From NCBI GenBank assembly GCA_023957245.1, contig JAMLHJ010000010.1, forward strand, positions 1 through 64,000: 64,000 nt of DNA, given 5' to 3'. The DNA comes from Chitinophagales bacterium. Its GTDB lineage: Bacteria; Bacteroidota; Bacteroidia; Chitinophagales; JADIYW01. The notes under the pieces were generated by a model that was not told the DNA's origin, did not search any database, and saw only the letters and a list, made by a program, of their open reading frames with translations. This document shows, piece after piece, positions 55,307 to 64,000 of this stretch (position 1 is the stretch's first letter; each line of letters begins with the position of its first letter). Position numbers and translations under genes: made by a program.

Positions 55307-58300
55307 ATGAGGCTAATTTTTACACTACTATCATTTATCCTATTTTTATCATTTTCAAATACTGCAGAAGCCCAATATTTGATTAATGAGAATTTTGATG
55401 CCTCTACCTCACCGCCCTCAGGATGGAGCTTTTTTGGTGCAACAGTACAAACAAACAACCCGAAAAGCCCACTGCATAGTGTTGCCTTTGCAGCAAAAAA
55501 TCATTATATTATTACTCCTTTATTGGCTAACCCAGAAACTTTAGAATTTTATTATAGACGAAGTAGCACAGCCCCTACAAGCCCAAAATTTACAATTCAA
55601 ATTTCGACTTCCACAAGCGGTCCATGGACAAATATAGGTTCAATCACAACTTTTACAACTTCATACACTGCATTTACTTATGACTTATCTTCCTACTCAA
55701 ATATCTATGTGAGAGTTCTTGATGAAAGAGCTACTGGAGCTAACCAATTATACATAGATGATTTTTCTGTAACAGAATTAAGTACCACGCCGAGTGTCAA
55801 TGTATCAAAGACTACTATGCCTATCTATACTTACGAAGTAGGTACTGGTCCATCAGCGAATGACACTTTCAGAGTATCTGGTACAAATCTAAGTGCTAAT
55901 CTAGATATAACAGCAAGTGGAAGTTTTGAAATCAGTACTAATGCATCGGGGCCTTACTCAAGTAGTATTAGCTTAACTCCTAGTAGTGGCACTGTTGATA
56001 CAACAATTATTTATTCACGTCTTATTTCTGGACTAGCAGTTGGTTTTTATAGTAATAATATTGTCTGTTCTAGTACAGGTGCAACCAGTAAGAATGTTGC
56101 CCATTCAGGATATGTTACTCCTGGAGATTGTGGAGATTTATTTATTTCAGAATACATCTATGGCACAGGAAACAATAAGTATATAGAAATATTTAATCCT
56201 ACAGCATCAAATATCACATTAAGGACAGGTTCTACTCATTTTTATCGTATAGCCATGTATGTAAATGGCAGTTCAACATCTACAAATATTGTATTTCCAG
56301 ACAATGCCTTTGTCCCAGCTTATGGCACTTACGTTGTAGGTTATTCTTCTGCCACATTATACCCTTCTACTGATGCCAATTTAGCAATTAACTTTAATGG
56401 TGATGATGTTGTATCCTTACAAAGATATTATGGTAGCACATATCAAAATATCGATGTTATTGGAGAAATTGGAGTTGACCCTGGTACAGAATGGAATGTT
56501 AGTGGATTTACTACCAATCAGGGAACACTAGTACGAAGACCAGAAGTTAAAAAAGGGAGTCCAAGCACTGTTGGATTTCCAAGTTTGGGAACACAATGGT
56601 TTGCATATCCAATAAATGAAATACACAATTTAGGAGCACATATCAGTGAATGCCCAGCAATAAATACAACTATTACAACTAGCCTTTCTGTCAGCCAAAT
56701 TTGTGCTGGCAAATCTTTAAGTATCAATTTTTCTTCAAAAGGAATATTTACGGCTGGAAATATATTTACAGCTCAATTATCAGATTCATCGGGATATTTT
56801 TCTAGCCCAGTCAATATTGGCACATTAAATCTTTCTGGAACCAATCCTTCTGGAACAATAAATGTGACTATTCCATTGAGTTCACTCCCTTCTTCCAATT
56901 ATCATATTAGAGTTATTTCAAGCTCTCCAATATCAAAAGCAAATATCAGCCAATCACATCTAAAAATTATAGATGCTACTCCACTTGACGCTCTTAATTT
57001 CATAGGAACTAATGGAAACAATTCTGCTACTTTTAATTGGAACTACCCTATAAATACTTGTTGGGAAGAAGCTTTAGTCGTACTCACCACAACACCCGGA
57101 TTTACCTTTAACCCAACAGGAAATGGCAGTCTCTATACCGCTAACAATACCTATTCAGGCTCAGGCAATCAAGTCGTATTTAAAGGCATTGATAGTACTG
57201 TTACTATAAATGGCTTAACAAATGGAACAACATATTATATTGAAATTTATACTAGAAATGCAACGATTTGGTCTCCAGGCGTTGAATATGCTATCATTCC
57301 AGACATTTTCTGCCAACCTAAATACACTGCAGTTTGCGATGAATATATTTCAAAAGTCGTATTAGAGTCTATTAATAATTACTCTAGTCCTTCATGTGGT
57401 TTAAGAGGTTACAGTTGGTTTGCAGACCAATCAACTGAATTAACAATAGGCAATAGTTATAATATTACTGTTCAAGCTGGAATTATAGGCGATACTGATG
57501 ACATATCATATACCAATGATGATATTACTATATGGATAGATTGGAATGGGAATAATTTGCTAGAACCAGCTGAAAAGATTGTTAATCTAGTCAACAATGG
57601 TGGAGCTGGTTCTTATTCATTTACAGTACCAAATACTGCAACTATTGGAACAGTAAGAATGAGAGTCCAACTCAAATACAATGGTACTACTGGAGATGGC
57701 CCTTGTAGAACCAACTTGGACTATGGTGAAACTGAAGATTACTCTATTATTATCAAAGATATTTGCACACCTACTATTTCAAATTTTTCATTTTTCCCAT
57801 TATCAGGCAGTGAGAATACAGAAGTCAGAATTAATAGTACTGTATCTCCTAGCAATTTTCATTTAGTAACAGATGTATTATTCAATGGAATACCTGCTAC
57901 CTCTTTTTCAATTTCAGATATCAATACAATTTATGCTATAGTACCTAATGGAGCTGGAACAGGAAGAATCACTTTAGTAGAAGGGACAGTATGTAAAAAA
58001 GTATCTGCTGGAGCTAATAGCATTTTTACTTATGAAAAAACAAGTGGTACATGTAATACTACAAATAGTTTATTCATTTCAGAAGTTCAAGACCCACTTT
58101 CTGGTAACAACCACTATATAGAAATCACCAATGGAACGGATAGTACTATCAATTTGGACTCACCTATTAATTACACCTTACAGATTGCCAACCTACCAGG
58201 TACTACTACTACCAATATAGATATAAAAGGCAATATCTTAGCTGGACAGGTATTAGTATATTATGCTGGAACAAATGGAGGACTTGCAACAGGTACACAA

Positions 58301-60997
58301 TCTGGACCTGGAGTTGGATTTAATGCAGATGATGAAGTTAGATTATTGAAAAACGGTAGCTTATATGACTTATTTGTGGCTCCTAATTCTACAATGTACA
58401 ACTATAGAAGAAAAAACACTGCGATAGTCCCTTCTGTTACTTTTGACATCAATGACTGGACGATTCATTCTCCTTCATCTACAGCAGATATTGGTAATTT
58501 TACTACAGCAAATGCTTTAACAATCACGGATCAACCTCTTTCTCAACAAGGATGTGAAATAGACATGTCTGTTACAGCCACTGGAACTGGAACAATTACC
58601 TATCAATGGTATTATAATTACAACAAAGATTTAGTAGCTGCACAAGCTAGAATATGGACTGCCTTAGTGAATGGTACTACTCAATTTACAGATGCGACTA
58701 TTAGCGGAGCAACAAGTAATCACCTTCAAATAACTGGTGATGTAGGTCAATTGAGCGGCTATCAGTTTTACTGTATTGTCACCAATGACGGTACTTGTAG
58801 TGAATATACACATGCAGCACAATTTACTGCCTTACCAGAGCCTTATTTTAGAAGTAAACAATCTGGAAGTTGGAGATTGGCTAGTACTTGGGAAATGTCA
58901 CCTACTGGAGCTTCTGGCTCATGGCATGATGCGTGTACTTATCCTTGGGATAGTAATTCTGTATCTGTATTGATACAAAGTCCTCATACAATAAACATTA
59001 TTGGAGTAATAACCAATGACCCTGATGTCCGTATTGACCAATTGCAAATACAATATGGAGGCACTTTACAAATCGAATCTTCAGCAGAAATAGAGATTAA
59101 CGATACAACTGGTACAGATATTATTGTGGAAGGTACACTATACGACCAAACCGTCAGTGGAAAAGGATTGACTTTTCTAGGTAATGCAAAATGGAGCTTA
59201 GGTAATTATGGCACAATTATCAAAACCCAAACTTCATCTGTCAATAATTATAGAGATAATTATGACGGAGGCATTGCTACTATTCCAGCTACTGCCGATT
59301 GGATATTCAGAAAAGAGACAGGAAATAATCCTACAGTTACAACATTGGGAATGTATTATCCCAATCTGTATTTTGAAAATGATAATCCTGCTGCTGCAAG
59401 TTTTATTTTTAGTGGCAATTCTGGTTTTGCAACAGTCAAAAGTAATATGACCTTGAGGGGAGTCAACCCTGTCTATGTTACAGACACTAACACATTTATT
59501 ACACCTATGCGAGTATTGGGTAATGTCGTCATAAATAGTGGAAATACATTTAGAATACAAGCTGTAGATAATGTAGGTACAGGTTTGGAAGTAGGTGGAG
59601 ATATTACTGTAGAAGGAGTATTAGATTTGAATCATAGCAATAAGGGATTACTTAGATTGAATGGTACTGGAACCCAAACAATTTCTGGAGCTGGAACTAT
59701 TGATTTATGGGATGTTCATTTAAACAAGCCTTCTCAAACTTTAGCAGTATTAGATAGAGATATAGAAGTGAAAAATCAATTGAATTTTTCGGGAGGGATT
59801 ATCCACGCCAAATCCAATACTTTAAATGTATCAAATGGTGATCCAACCAATGCAATTATAGGTTTTGATATTCCTAATAACACTGGAACATACTCAGACG
59901 ATAGATATGTGATAGGGAAATTGAGAAGAGCAATCACTAATGCATCTAATATTTATATTTTCCCGATAGGCGATACAGCAAGAGCAAATCCAAGCGAAAC
60001 GACTCAATTTGGGTACAATCCAGCTAGATTGACAATTCGAGCTATTCCTGGAGGTGTACCTTATGCCGTTGGCGAATTTATTCCTGCTTGGCCAGGTGCA
60101 ATCAATGCGCATAGAGATATTATTTGTGGGGGATTCCCAAAATTCATTGAATACCGTGCTTTAACTGGAAAAGGATATTGGCATTTTGAAGGCTCTACAT
60201 TTAGCAACTACGATATCAATATCCACCCTAATATTTTAAATATCAATACCGAACCCAATGAAAATTCGGTTCTAGGATTTTCAGATACTTATAGAGCATT
60301 AAAAGAACGTACGACTCAAGCTGGCTTGGTATGGGATCCGAATGTATCTACTGCTGGAGATCCTTGTATTGTTTCTCCTACCTATTATGATATCATTGGC
60401 GCTGGATATAGCGGGTTTTCAATTTTTGCACCTGGAGGAGGTTTTGGGTTGACAACTGCTTTACCGATAGAGTTATTATACTTTAATATCCATTGTGATG
60501 CTACACCAATATTGAGTTGGGCGACAGCATCTGAATTAAACACACATTATTTCACTATTGAGAAATCTGATGATGGAAAAATTTTCTCACCAATAGTTCA
60601 TATAGATGCTGCTGGAAATTCTAATCAAAAAATTGATTATCAATATTTAATAAATGAAAGTGACATAACACAGTATTATAGATTGGTAGAAACCGATTTA
60701 GATGGTACTCTGTATTACCATGGAATCATAGAAAATGATTGTAAAACAATTTATTCTACAAATCTTCAGGTATATTATCAACCTCATAAAGGAATTGTAA
60801 CACATTTCAATCCTGATAAGATGCCTAAGATGATTCAAGTATATGATGCATCTGCAAGACTGATGTTACAACAAGATATTATTTCCAATGACAATATTCA
60901 ATCAATTCCTTCAGCAAGAAATTGGTCAAAAGGTGTATATTTTGTCAATATTATTTTTGATGCAGAAGTCATAACAAAGGAAGTCGTTATATACTAA
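55307..60997 (+). CDS. Giant multi-domain T9SS-secreted surface protein (LTD, GEVED, IPT/TIG domains)
   Basis: A 1896-residue secreted protein with a Sec signal (LLSFILFLSFSNTAEAQ). The N-terminal ~150 residues (NENFDASTSPPSGWSFFG) are a choice-of-anchor J/MAM-like beta-sandwich. Two Lamin-tail (LTD) domains start at DLFISEYIYGTGNNKYIEIF (~280) and SLFISEVQDPLSGNNHYIEI (~922). A GEVED domain lies between (TIWIDWNGNNLLEPAEKI, ~743). An IPT/TIG-like domain follows (~822-895). The C-terminus (from LPIELLYFNIHCD) is an HYR/sorting region ending WSKGVYFVNIIFDAEVITKE, a type A T9SS signal. The role is adhesion or surface structure by domain type. It formerly overlapped the downstream glycosyltransferase gene. 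Confidence 0.9.
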   Translation: MRLIFTLLSFILFLSFSNTAEAQYLINENFDASTSPPSGWSFFGATVQTNNPKSPLHSVAFAAKNHYIITPLLANPETLEFYYRRSSTAPTSPKFTIQISTSTSGPWTNIGSITTFTTSYTAFTYDLSSYSNIYVRVLDERATGANQLYIDDFSVTELSTTPSVNVSKTTMPIYTYEVGTGPSANDTFRVSGTNLSANLDITASGSFEISTNASGPYSSSISLTPSSGTVDTTIIYSRLISGLAVGFYSNNIVCSSTGATSKNVAHSGYVTPGDCGDLFISEYIYGTGNNKYIEIFNPTASNITLRTGSTHFYRIAMYVNGSSTSTNIVFPDNAFVPAYGTYVVGYSSATLYPSTDANLAINFNGDDVVSLQRYYGSTYQNIDVIGEIGVDPGTEWNVSGFTTNQGTLVRRPEVKKGSPSTVGFPSLGTQWFAYPINEIHNLGAHISECPAINTTITTSLSVSQICAGKSLSINFSSKGIFTAGNIFTAQLSDSSGYFSSPVNIGTLNLSGTNPSGTINVTIPLSSLPSSNYHIRVISSSPISKANISQSHLKIIDATPLDALNFIGTNGNNSATFNWNYPINTCWEEALVVLTTTPGFTFNPTGNGSLYTANNTYSGSGNQVVFKGIDSTVTINGLTNGTTYYIEIYTRNATIWSPGVEYAIIPDIFCQPKYTAVCDEYISKVVLESINNYSSPSCGLRGYSWFADQSTELTIGNSYNITVQAGIIGDTDDISYTNDDITIWIDWNGNNLLEPAEKIVNLVNNGGAGSYSFTVPNTATIGTVRMRVQLKYNGTTGDGPCRTNLDYGETEDYSIIIKDICTPTISNFSFFPLSGSENTEVRINSTVSPSNFHLVTDVLFNGIPATSFSISDINTIYAIVPNGAGTGRITLVEGTVCKKVSAGANSIFTYEKTSGTCNTTNSLFISEVQDPLSGNNHYIEITNGTDSTINLDSPINYTLQIANLPGTTTTNIDIKGNILAGQVLVYYAGTNGGLATGTQSGPGVGFNADDEVRLLKNGSLYDLFVAPNSTMYNYRRKNTAIVPSVTFDINDWTIHSPSSTADIGNFTTANALTITDQPLSQQGCEIDMSVTATGTGTITYQWYYNYNKDLVAAQARIWTALVNGTTQFTDATISGATSNHLQITGDVGQLSGYQFYCIVTNDGTCSEYTHAAQFTALPEPYFRSKQSGSWRLASTWEMSPTGASGSWHDACTYPWDSNSVSVLIQSPHTINIIGVITNDPDVRIDQLQIQYGGTLQIESSAEIEINDTTGTDIIVEGTLYDQTVSGKGLTFLGNAKWSLGNYGTIIKTQTSSVNNYRDNYDGGIATIPATADWIFRKETGNNPTVTTLGMYYPNLYFENDNPAAASFIFSGNSGFATVKSNMTLRGVNPVYVTDTNTFITPMRVLGNVVINSGNTFRIQAVDNVGTGLEVGGDITVEGVLDLNHSNKGLLRLNGTGTQTISGAGTIDLWDVHLNKPSQTLAVLDRDIEVKNQLNFSGGIIHAKSNTLNVSNGDPTNAIIGFDIPNNTGTYSDDRYVIGKLRRAITNASNIYIFPIGDTARANPSETTQFGYNPARLTIRAIPGGVPYAVGEFIPAWPGAINAHRDIICGGFPKFIEYRALTGKGYWHFEGSTFSNYDINIHPNILNINTEPNENSVLGFSDTYRALKERTTQAGLVWDPNVSTAGDPCIVSPTYYDIIGAGYSGFSIFAPGGGFGLTTALPIELLYFNIHCDATPILSWATASELNTHYFTIEKSDDGKIFSPIVHIDAAGNSNQKIDYQYLINESDITQYYRLVETDLDGTLYYHGIIENDCKTIYSTNLQVYYQPHKGIVTHFNPDKMPKMIQVYDASARLMLQQDIISNDNIQSIPSARNWSKGVYFVNIIFDAEVITKEVVIY

Positions 60998-61055
60998 TAT
61001 CAAATTCATGAGTAATGGAGTCATTGTCTTCTCTATGATAGACATAAGATGGCTC
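60965..61055. repeat. 91-bp direct repeat, left copy
   Basis: 89 of 91 bases match 61759-61849 (offset 794; differences at 61028 C/T and 61050 T/A). The left copy holds the true last 10 codons and stop of the giant T9SS gene, plus a dead copy of the last ~23 codons of the glycosyltransferase gene. Confidence 0.9.
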
Positions 61056-61062
61056 TGTGTTG

Positions 61063-61083
61063 GCACGAGCGTCTCGCTCGTGC
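61063..61083. repeat. REP-like hairpin, left of RAYT
   Basis: GCACGAGCG-TCT-CGCTCGTGC, a perfect 9-bp stem with a 3-nt loop. Read on the minus strand it matches the right-hand units (ATGCACGAGCGAGACGCTCG). Confidence 0.85.
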
Positions 61084-61108
61084 ATAGAAAAATGTTTACA
61101 TTTATAAC

Positions 61109-61657
61109 ATGAGTAGAAAGTATAAATTCCACGAAAAGGAAGGTGCTTATTTTATCAGCTTTGCTGTAATCGATTGGATAGATGTATTTACAAGAATAGA
61201 CTACTTTTCCATTTTGATTGAATCACTGGATTATTGTAGAAAAAATAAAGGAATGATCATTTTTGCATATTGTATTATGCCTAGTCATGTTCATTTAATT
61301 TTTCGTTCATCAAACGAAGACCCATCAGGATTAATACGAGATTTCAAAGGATTTACCTCCAAAAAGTTACTGAAAGCTATTGCGGAAAACAACCAAGAAA
61401 GCCGCAGAGAGTGGATGATGGAAAAATTTACAATAGCGGGAGCAAAAAACTCCAACGTAAAAAAATATCAGTTTTGGCAGCAGAATAATCATCCAATAGA
61501 AATATGGTCAAATCATGTATTTGAACAAAAACTGAAATATATACATGAAAATCCTGTCAAGTCTGGATTTGTAGCAGAATCTTATGAGTGGAAGTATAGT
61601 AGTGCCAGAAATTATATTAACGAGAAGGAAACCTATTTAGAAATCGATATTATTTGA
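61109..61657 (+). CDS. REP-associated tyrosine transposase (RAYT), Y1_Tnp domain
   Basis: A 182-residue HUH-type single-strand transposase. The metal-binding HUH motif is PSHVHLIFR (H60, H62), and the nucleophilic Tyr is probably Y144 in KLKYIHENPVKSG. The C-terminal YEWKYSSARNYI is a strong family signature. The size and the REP-like hairpins on both sides place it with RAYT proteins, which cut and join REP hairpins. The frame is complete and looks intact. It sits inside a 703-bp unit between convergent genes and is probably the agent that moved this element. Confidence 0.93.
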   Translation: MSRKYKFHEKEGAYFISFAVIDWIDVFTRIDYFSILIESLDYCRKNKGMIIFAYCIMPSHVHLIFRSSNEDPSGLIRDFKGFTSKKLLKAIAENNQESRREWMMEKFTIAGAKNSNVKKYQFWQQNNHPIEIWSNHVFEQKLKYIHENPVKSGFVAESYEWKYSSARNYINEKETYLEIDII

Positions 61658-61670
61658 TAGATTAATGTAC

Positions 61671-61757
61671 GAAGAAAATAGGTTAATGCACGAGCGGGAC
61701 GCTCGCGATAGCTGGAAGAATAGGTTAATGCACGAGCGAGACGCTCGCGCAAACTGG
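61671..61757. repeat. Two tandem REP-like units, right of RAYT
   Basis: Units 61671-61713 and 61715-61757 share GAAGAA-(AA)TAGGTTAATGCACGAGCG. Each has a 6-bp stem CGAGCG/CGCTCG, with loops GGA and AGA. They are oriented opposite to the left hairpin. Confidence 0.85.
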
Positions 61758-61758
61758 G

Positions 61759-61849
61759 GAAGTCATAACAAAGGAAGTCGTTATATACTAATATCAAATT
61801 CATGAGTAATGGAGTCATTGTTTTCTCTATGATAGACATAAGAAGGCTC
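61759..61849. repeat. 91-bp direct repeat, right copy
   Basis: 89/91 identical to 60965-61055. It holds the live 3' end and stop of the glycosyltransferase gene and a dead copy of the T9SS gene's last codons. Confidence 0.9.
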
Positions 61850-62410
61850 CATACATTTCATTGTCTTTATCCCTATTCTGATTGCTCTCATATAGAAATC
61901 AAAGTCAGCTCCAAATTGCATTTTTTTAAAGCCTCCCAAATTCACAAATGTATTTTTAGTCATAAAAAAAGTGGCTCCAACAATGCATTTTGATAAATGA
62001 ATCTGAAGCCCTTCATGTATTAAATCTGGAACATATTGATCTCCAATCACTTTTACTCCACCATGAAGCAATTGAATTTGAGGATTTTCTGTTAAGACCA
62101 ATGCTCTATTTTCCAAATGCATAGGAAGATACTCATCATCAGAATCTAAAAATGTAATCCATTCCCCATTGGAAAAAGAAACTCCAATATTTTTGGCAAC
62201 ATCAACACCTTTATTCTCCTGATAAAAATATCTAAATCGACTATCTATATCAACGAAATACTTTACTACATCTTTAGTTTTATCGACACTACCATCATCA
62301 ATAATGATAGCTTCCCAATCTGCAAAAGATTGATTCAATAATGAAATTAATGCCCTTTTGAGCAAATGAGAACGATTATATGTAGCAATTATGACTGAAA
62401 ATCTTGGCAT
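61781..62410 (-). CDS. Glycosyltransferase family 2 protein
   Basis: A 209-residue GT-A enzyme. FSVIIATYNRSHLLKRALIS (~4) is the nucleotide-sugar-binding start, IIIDDGSVDKT (~35) follows, and ITFLDSDDEYLP (~84) carries the DxD metal motif. The C-terminal EPSYVYHRENNDSITHEF (~187) is the acceptor region. At 209 residues it is short but complete for the family. Its stop lies in the right 91-bp repeat. It is 8 bp after smc on the same strand, probably co-transcribed. The acceptor is unknown; envelope polysaccharide is likely. Confidence 0.9.
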   Translation of the reverse strand: MPRFSVIIATYNRSHLLKRALISLLNQSFADWEAIIIDDGSVDKTKDVVKYFVDIDSRFRYFYQENKGVDVAKNIGVSFSNGEWITFLDSDDEYLPMHLENRALVLTENPQIQLLHGGVKVIGDQYVPDLIHEGLQIHLSKCIVGATFFMTKNTFVNLGGFKKMQFGADFDFYMRAIRIGIKTMKCMEPSYVYHRENNDSITHEFDISI

Positions 62411-62418
62411 AGAGATTT

Positions 62419-64000
62419 CTAATTCAAATAACTAAAATCAACTGGCACTACTCTAGAAATACCTTGTTTAATCATTGTTACCCCATAAATGTTGTCAACT
62501 TCAGCCATTGTTGATTTATTGTGAGTCACTAAAATAAATTGAGAACTTTTGGAAAACTCTCTAATTGCATCATTGAACTTTTTGATATTATTATCATCTA
62601 AAGGCGCATCAACCTCATCTAAAATACAAAATGGAGCAGGTTTATAAAGATATAATGCAAACAATAAAGACAATGCAGTAAGTGTCTTCTCTCCACCAGA
62701 AAGTTGATTAACGCTTTGGGGACGTTTACCTTTGGGTTTGGCAGTAATTTCAATCTCAGACTCCAACACATCATCAGGATTGACAATCAACAAATCACAA
62801 GTATCATCATTAGTAAACATGCTTCTAAAAACACGAATAAAGTTTTCTCTAACGGCAGTAAAAGTATTTAAAAATTGTTCTTTAGCAATTGTATCCACTT
62901 CATTGATTGTCGCTAATAAGCTCACTTTTGCATCAACCAAATCCTTTTTCTGCTCCGAAATAAAATCAAATCTTTCTTTCATTTCATCATAGGCTTCTTC
63001 CGCCATTGGATTGACTTCACCAAATTGATCTAACTTCCTTCTGATCTTTATCATCTTTTCCTCCAAAATATCTTTAGACGTTTCTGGTTCTTTTAGGTCT
63101 TCCAATAAAGATTCCAATTCTATCCTAAACTCAAAAGCCAATTTCTCTTTTAAAACATTCAATCTAATTTTTTGCTCATTATAATCTTCCTTTAATCTAA
63201 TGATAGATTCCTGAGTAATTCTACGTTTTTTCTCAATATCTCTAATACTATCTTCAAGATTTCTAGCTGATTGTTTTATTTCAAAAAAATTAGATTCTTT
63301 ATTAGAGAGTGCAGACATCAATTGTTGCTTACGCTCATGTTCTAAAATTAATAGCTGCTCAAGCTTATCTGTTTTATTGGATATTTCTTGTAATTCTTTT
63401 TGAATATCAATAAGATTCTCATTGTATTTTTGTGATTGTTCTTTGAAAGAATTAGACTGATTTATTTTATACTGCTTATTTTGAAGTAGAGATTTATAAA
63501 GATTTTCTTGTTGAATAAACCGAATATTATTCTCATTAAAATGTTGTTGTAATTGTCCAAACTTTTCAGATTCCTTTTTATAATTCTCTTCAATTGTCTT
63601 GGTCTGTTCGGAGTTTAATTTCCAACTTTCATTATTATCATCCAATTGAGATTTCAAAGGTAGAATTTCATTTTTCAGTCTTTCAATATGCTGTTGGACA
63701 TTGGCTTGTCTTTCCTTGTTAACTTCTACAACTTCTTTAAAATTTTCAATTCTGGTTTTTTTAGAAACATAAGATTTTTCCAATTCAGACAAATCTTTTC
63801 TTTCTCTTTCAATTGTTTTCTTATATGAGTGGTTCTTACATTCTTGAAGGGCAAACTGTGTTTCTTGAAGACTTTTTTTAAGTCCTAAAGATTGTTGGTC
63901 AAGTTCTTTAATTTCTTTTTCCAACTTCTCTAGATTTTTTAGACGACCTAATCTTTTACCTTCAAATAAACCAACTGAGCCACCAGATATTTGATATGAA
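62419..64000 (-). CDS. smc: Chromosome segregation protein SMC, C-terminal half (5' truncated by window edge)
   Basis: The frame stays open to the window edge, so about 527 C-terminal residues are seen. At the edge is the hinge end ISGGSVGLFEGKRLGRLKNL, which identifies SMC. A long coiled coil rich in Glu/Lys/Gln (~30-370) follows, and then the C-terminal head with VNQLSGGEKTLTALSLLFAL (signature motif), FCILDEVDAPLDDNN (Walker B/D-loop) and ILVTHNKSTM (H-loop). The N-terminal Walker A lies outside. SMC condenses the chromosome with ScpAB. A TTG at 63922-63924 is inside the coding region and is not a start. Confidence 0.95.
   Translation of the reverse strand, partial: SYQISGGSVGLFEGKRLGRLKNLEKLEKEIKELDQQSLGLKKSLQETQFALQECKNHSYKKTIERERKDLSELEKSYVSKKTRIENFKEVVEVNKERQANVQQHIERLKNEILPLKSQLDDNNESWKLNSEQTKTIEENYKKESEKFGQLQQHFNENNIRFIQQENLYKSLLQNKQYKINQSNSFKEQSQKYNENLIDIQKELQEISNKTDKLEQLLILEHERKQQLMSALSNKESNFFEIKQSARNLEDSIRDIEKKRRITQESIIRLKEDYNEQKIRLNVLKEKLAFEFRIELESLLEDLKEPETSKDILEEKMIKIRRKLDQFGEVNPMAEEAYDEMKERFDFISEQKKDLVDAKVSLLATINEVDTIAKEQFLNTFTAVRENFIRVFRSMFTNDDTCDLLIVNPDDVLESEIEITAKPKGKRPQSVNQLSGGEKTLTALSLLFALYLYKPAPFCILDEVDAPLDDNNIKKFNDAIREFSKSSQFILVTHNKSTMAEVDNIYGVTMIKQGISRVVPVDFSYLN

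Larger units (their letters stand above)
61056..61758 (+). mobile_element. RAYT/REP element inserted between convergent genes
   Basis: A 703-bp unit bounded by a 91-bp direct repeat. It carries a Y1 transposase gene and REP-like hairpins on both sides, with the left hairpin inverted relative to the two right ones. This layout is typical of RAYT-REP units; the long direct repeat is not. Confidence 0.8.

Noticed and set aside
59234..59560. 108-codon minus-strand frame within the giant T9SS gene
   Set aside because: Antisense shadow of a beta-rich secreted protein; Ile/Ser/Cys-rich translation.
61633..61839. 68-codon minus-strand frame across the right REP units and the 91-bp repeat
   Set aside because: It reads the REP tandem units and the dead end of the T9SS gene; it duplicates a similar frame at 60926-61132.
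1..64000. CRISPR array, tRNA or rRNA genes
   Set aside because: No regularly spaced repeats with unique spacers, no tRNA-like cloverleaf with TTCGA-type arms, and no rRNA sequence were noticed in the intergenic regions.

Overview
The window is AT-rich chromosomal DNA from a member of the Bacteroidota, probably an environmental lineage of the Chitinophagia/Saprospiria/Sphingobacteriia type; I cannot name a genus. The evidence is two type IX secretion (T9SS) C-terminal sorting domains, a FISUMP lipoprotein, a TonB-dependent receptor paired with a DUF4249 lipoprotein, DUF3078 and DUF6660 proteins, an all-beta alpha-2-macroglobulin, MutS2, and repeated copies of the Bacteroidota -7 promoter word TAnnTTTG just upstream of genes. 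No rRNA, tRNA, prophage or CRISPR array was seen. Most of the window is dense housekeeping and envelope coding sequence with short gaps and several convergent genes that overlap at their 3' ends.

Layout. 1-4.4 kb: tail of a T9SS protein, a FISUMP lipoprotein, mtaB (tRNA methylthiotransferase) and a Gfo/Idh/MocA oxidoreductase. 4.4-10.5 kb: a minus-strand heavy-metal efflux operon (DUF6660 Cys/His protein, CzcA/CusA pump, TolC-like channel, His-tailed adaptor). 10.6-13.1 kb: typA and a Crp/Fnr regulator. 13.2-17.4 kb: a plus-strand four-gene cassette (class III aminotransferase, FGGY kinase, class II aldolase, and a second aldolase-fold protein that has lost every metal ligand). 17.4-18.1 kb: a non-coding repeat island. 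18.1-25.4 kb: nrdA/nrdB, an alpha/beta hydrolase, a TPR protein and mutS2. 25.6-34.8 kb: an alanine-racemase-fold enzyme, a membrane protein, an MscS channel, a phosphoesterase, a histidine phosphatase, a Pif1/RecD-like helicase, a COG2509-type flavoprotein and a lipoprotein. 34.8-35.5 kb: a second repeat island. 35.5-39.8 kb: a GNAT enzyme, aspartate kinase, an M20 peptidase and DUF2804. 40.2-46.9 kb: a 1982-residue alpha-2-macroglobulin without a thioester, plus a beta-barrel protein. 46.9-50.2 kb: OsmC, two small unknowns, a di-haem cytochrome, a YdcF/ElyC-type protein and DUF3078. 50.5-54.6 kb: a lipase, DUF4249 and a TonB receptor. 54.6-55.3 kb: a third repeat island. 55.3-61.0 kb: a giant T9SS protein. 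61.0-61.8 kb: a RAYT (REP-associated tyrosine transposase) insertion. 61.8-64 kb: a glycosyltransferase and the C-terminal half of SMC.

Main points for a second look. (1) The RAYT element at 61056-61758 is bounded by inverted REP-like hairpins and sits inside a 91-bp direct duplication. That duplication copied the overlapping 3' ends of two convergent genes, so both stayed intact. (2) Three non-coding islands share the same GTG/TTTG-rich repeat sequence, and two of them share a pair of GTAG-type hairpins 49 nt apart. (3) The aminotransferase-kinase-aldolase-pseudoaldolase cassette has no pathway I can name. (4) Several genes start 4-7 nt after an exact TAnnTTTG box, which implies leaderless mRNAs and corrects at least two start codons.
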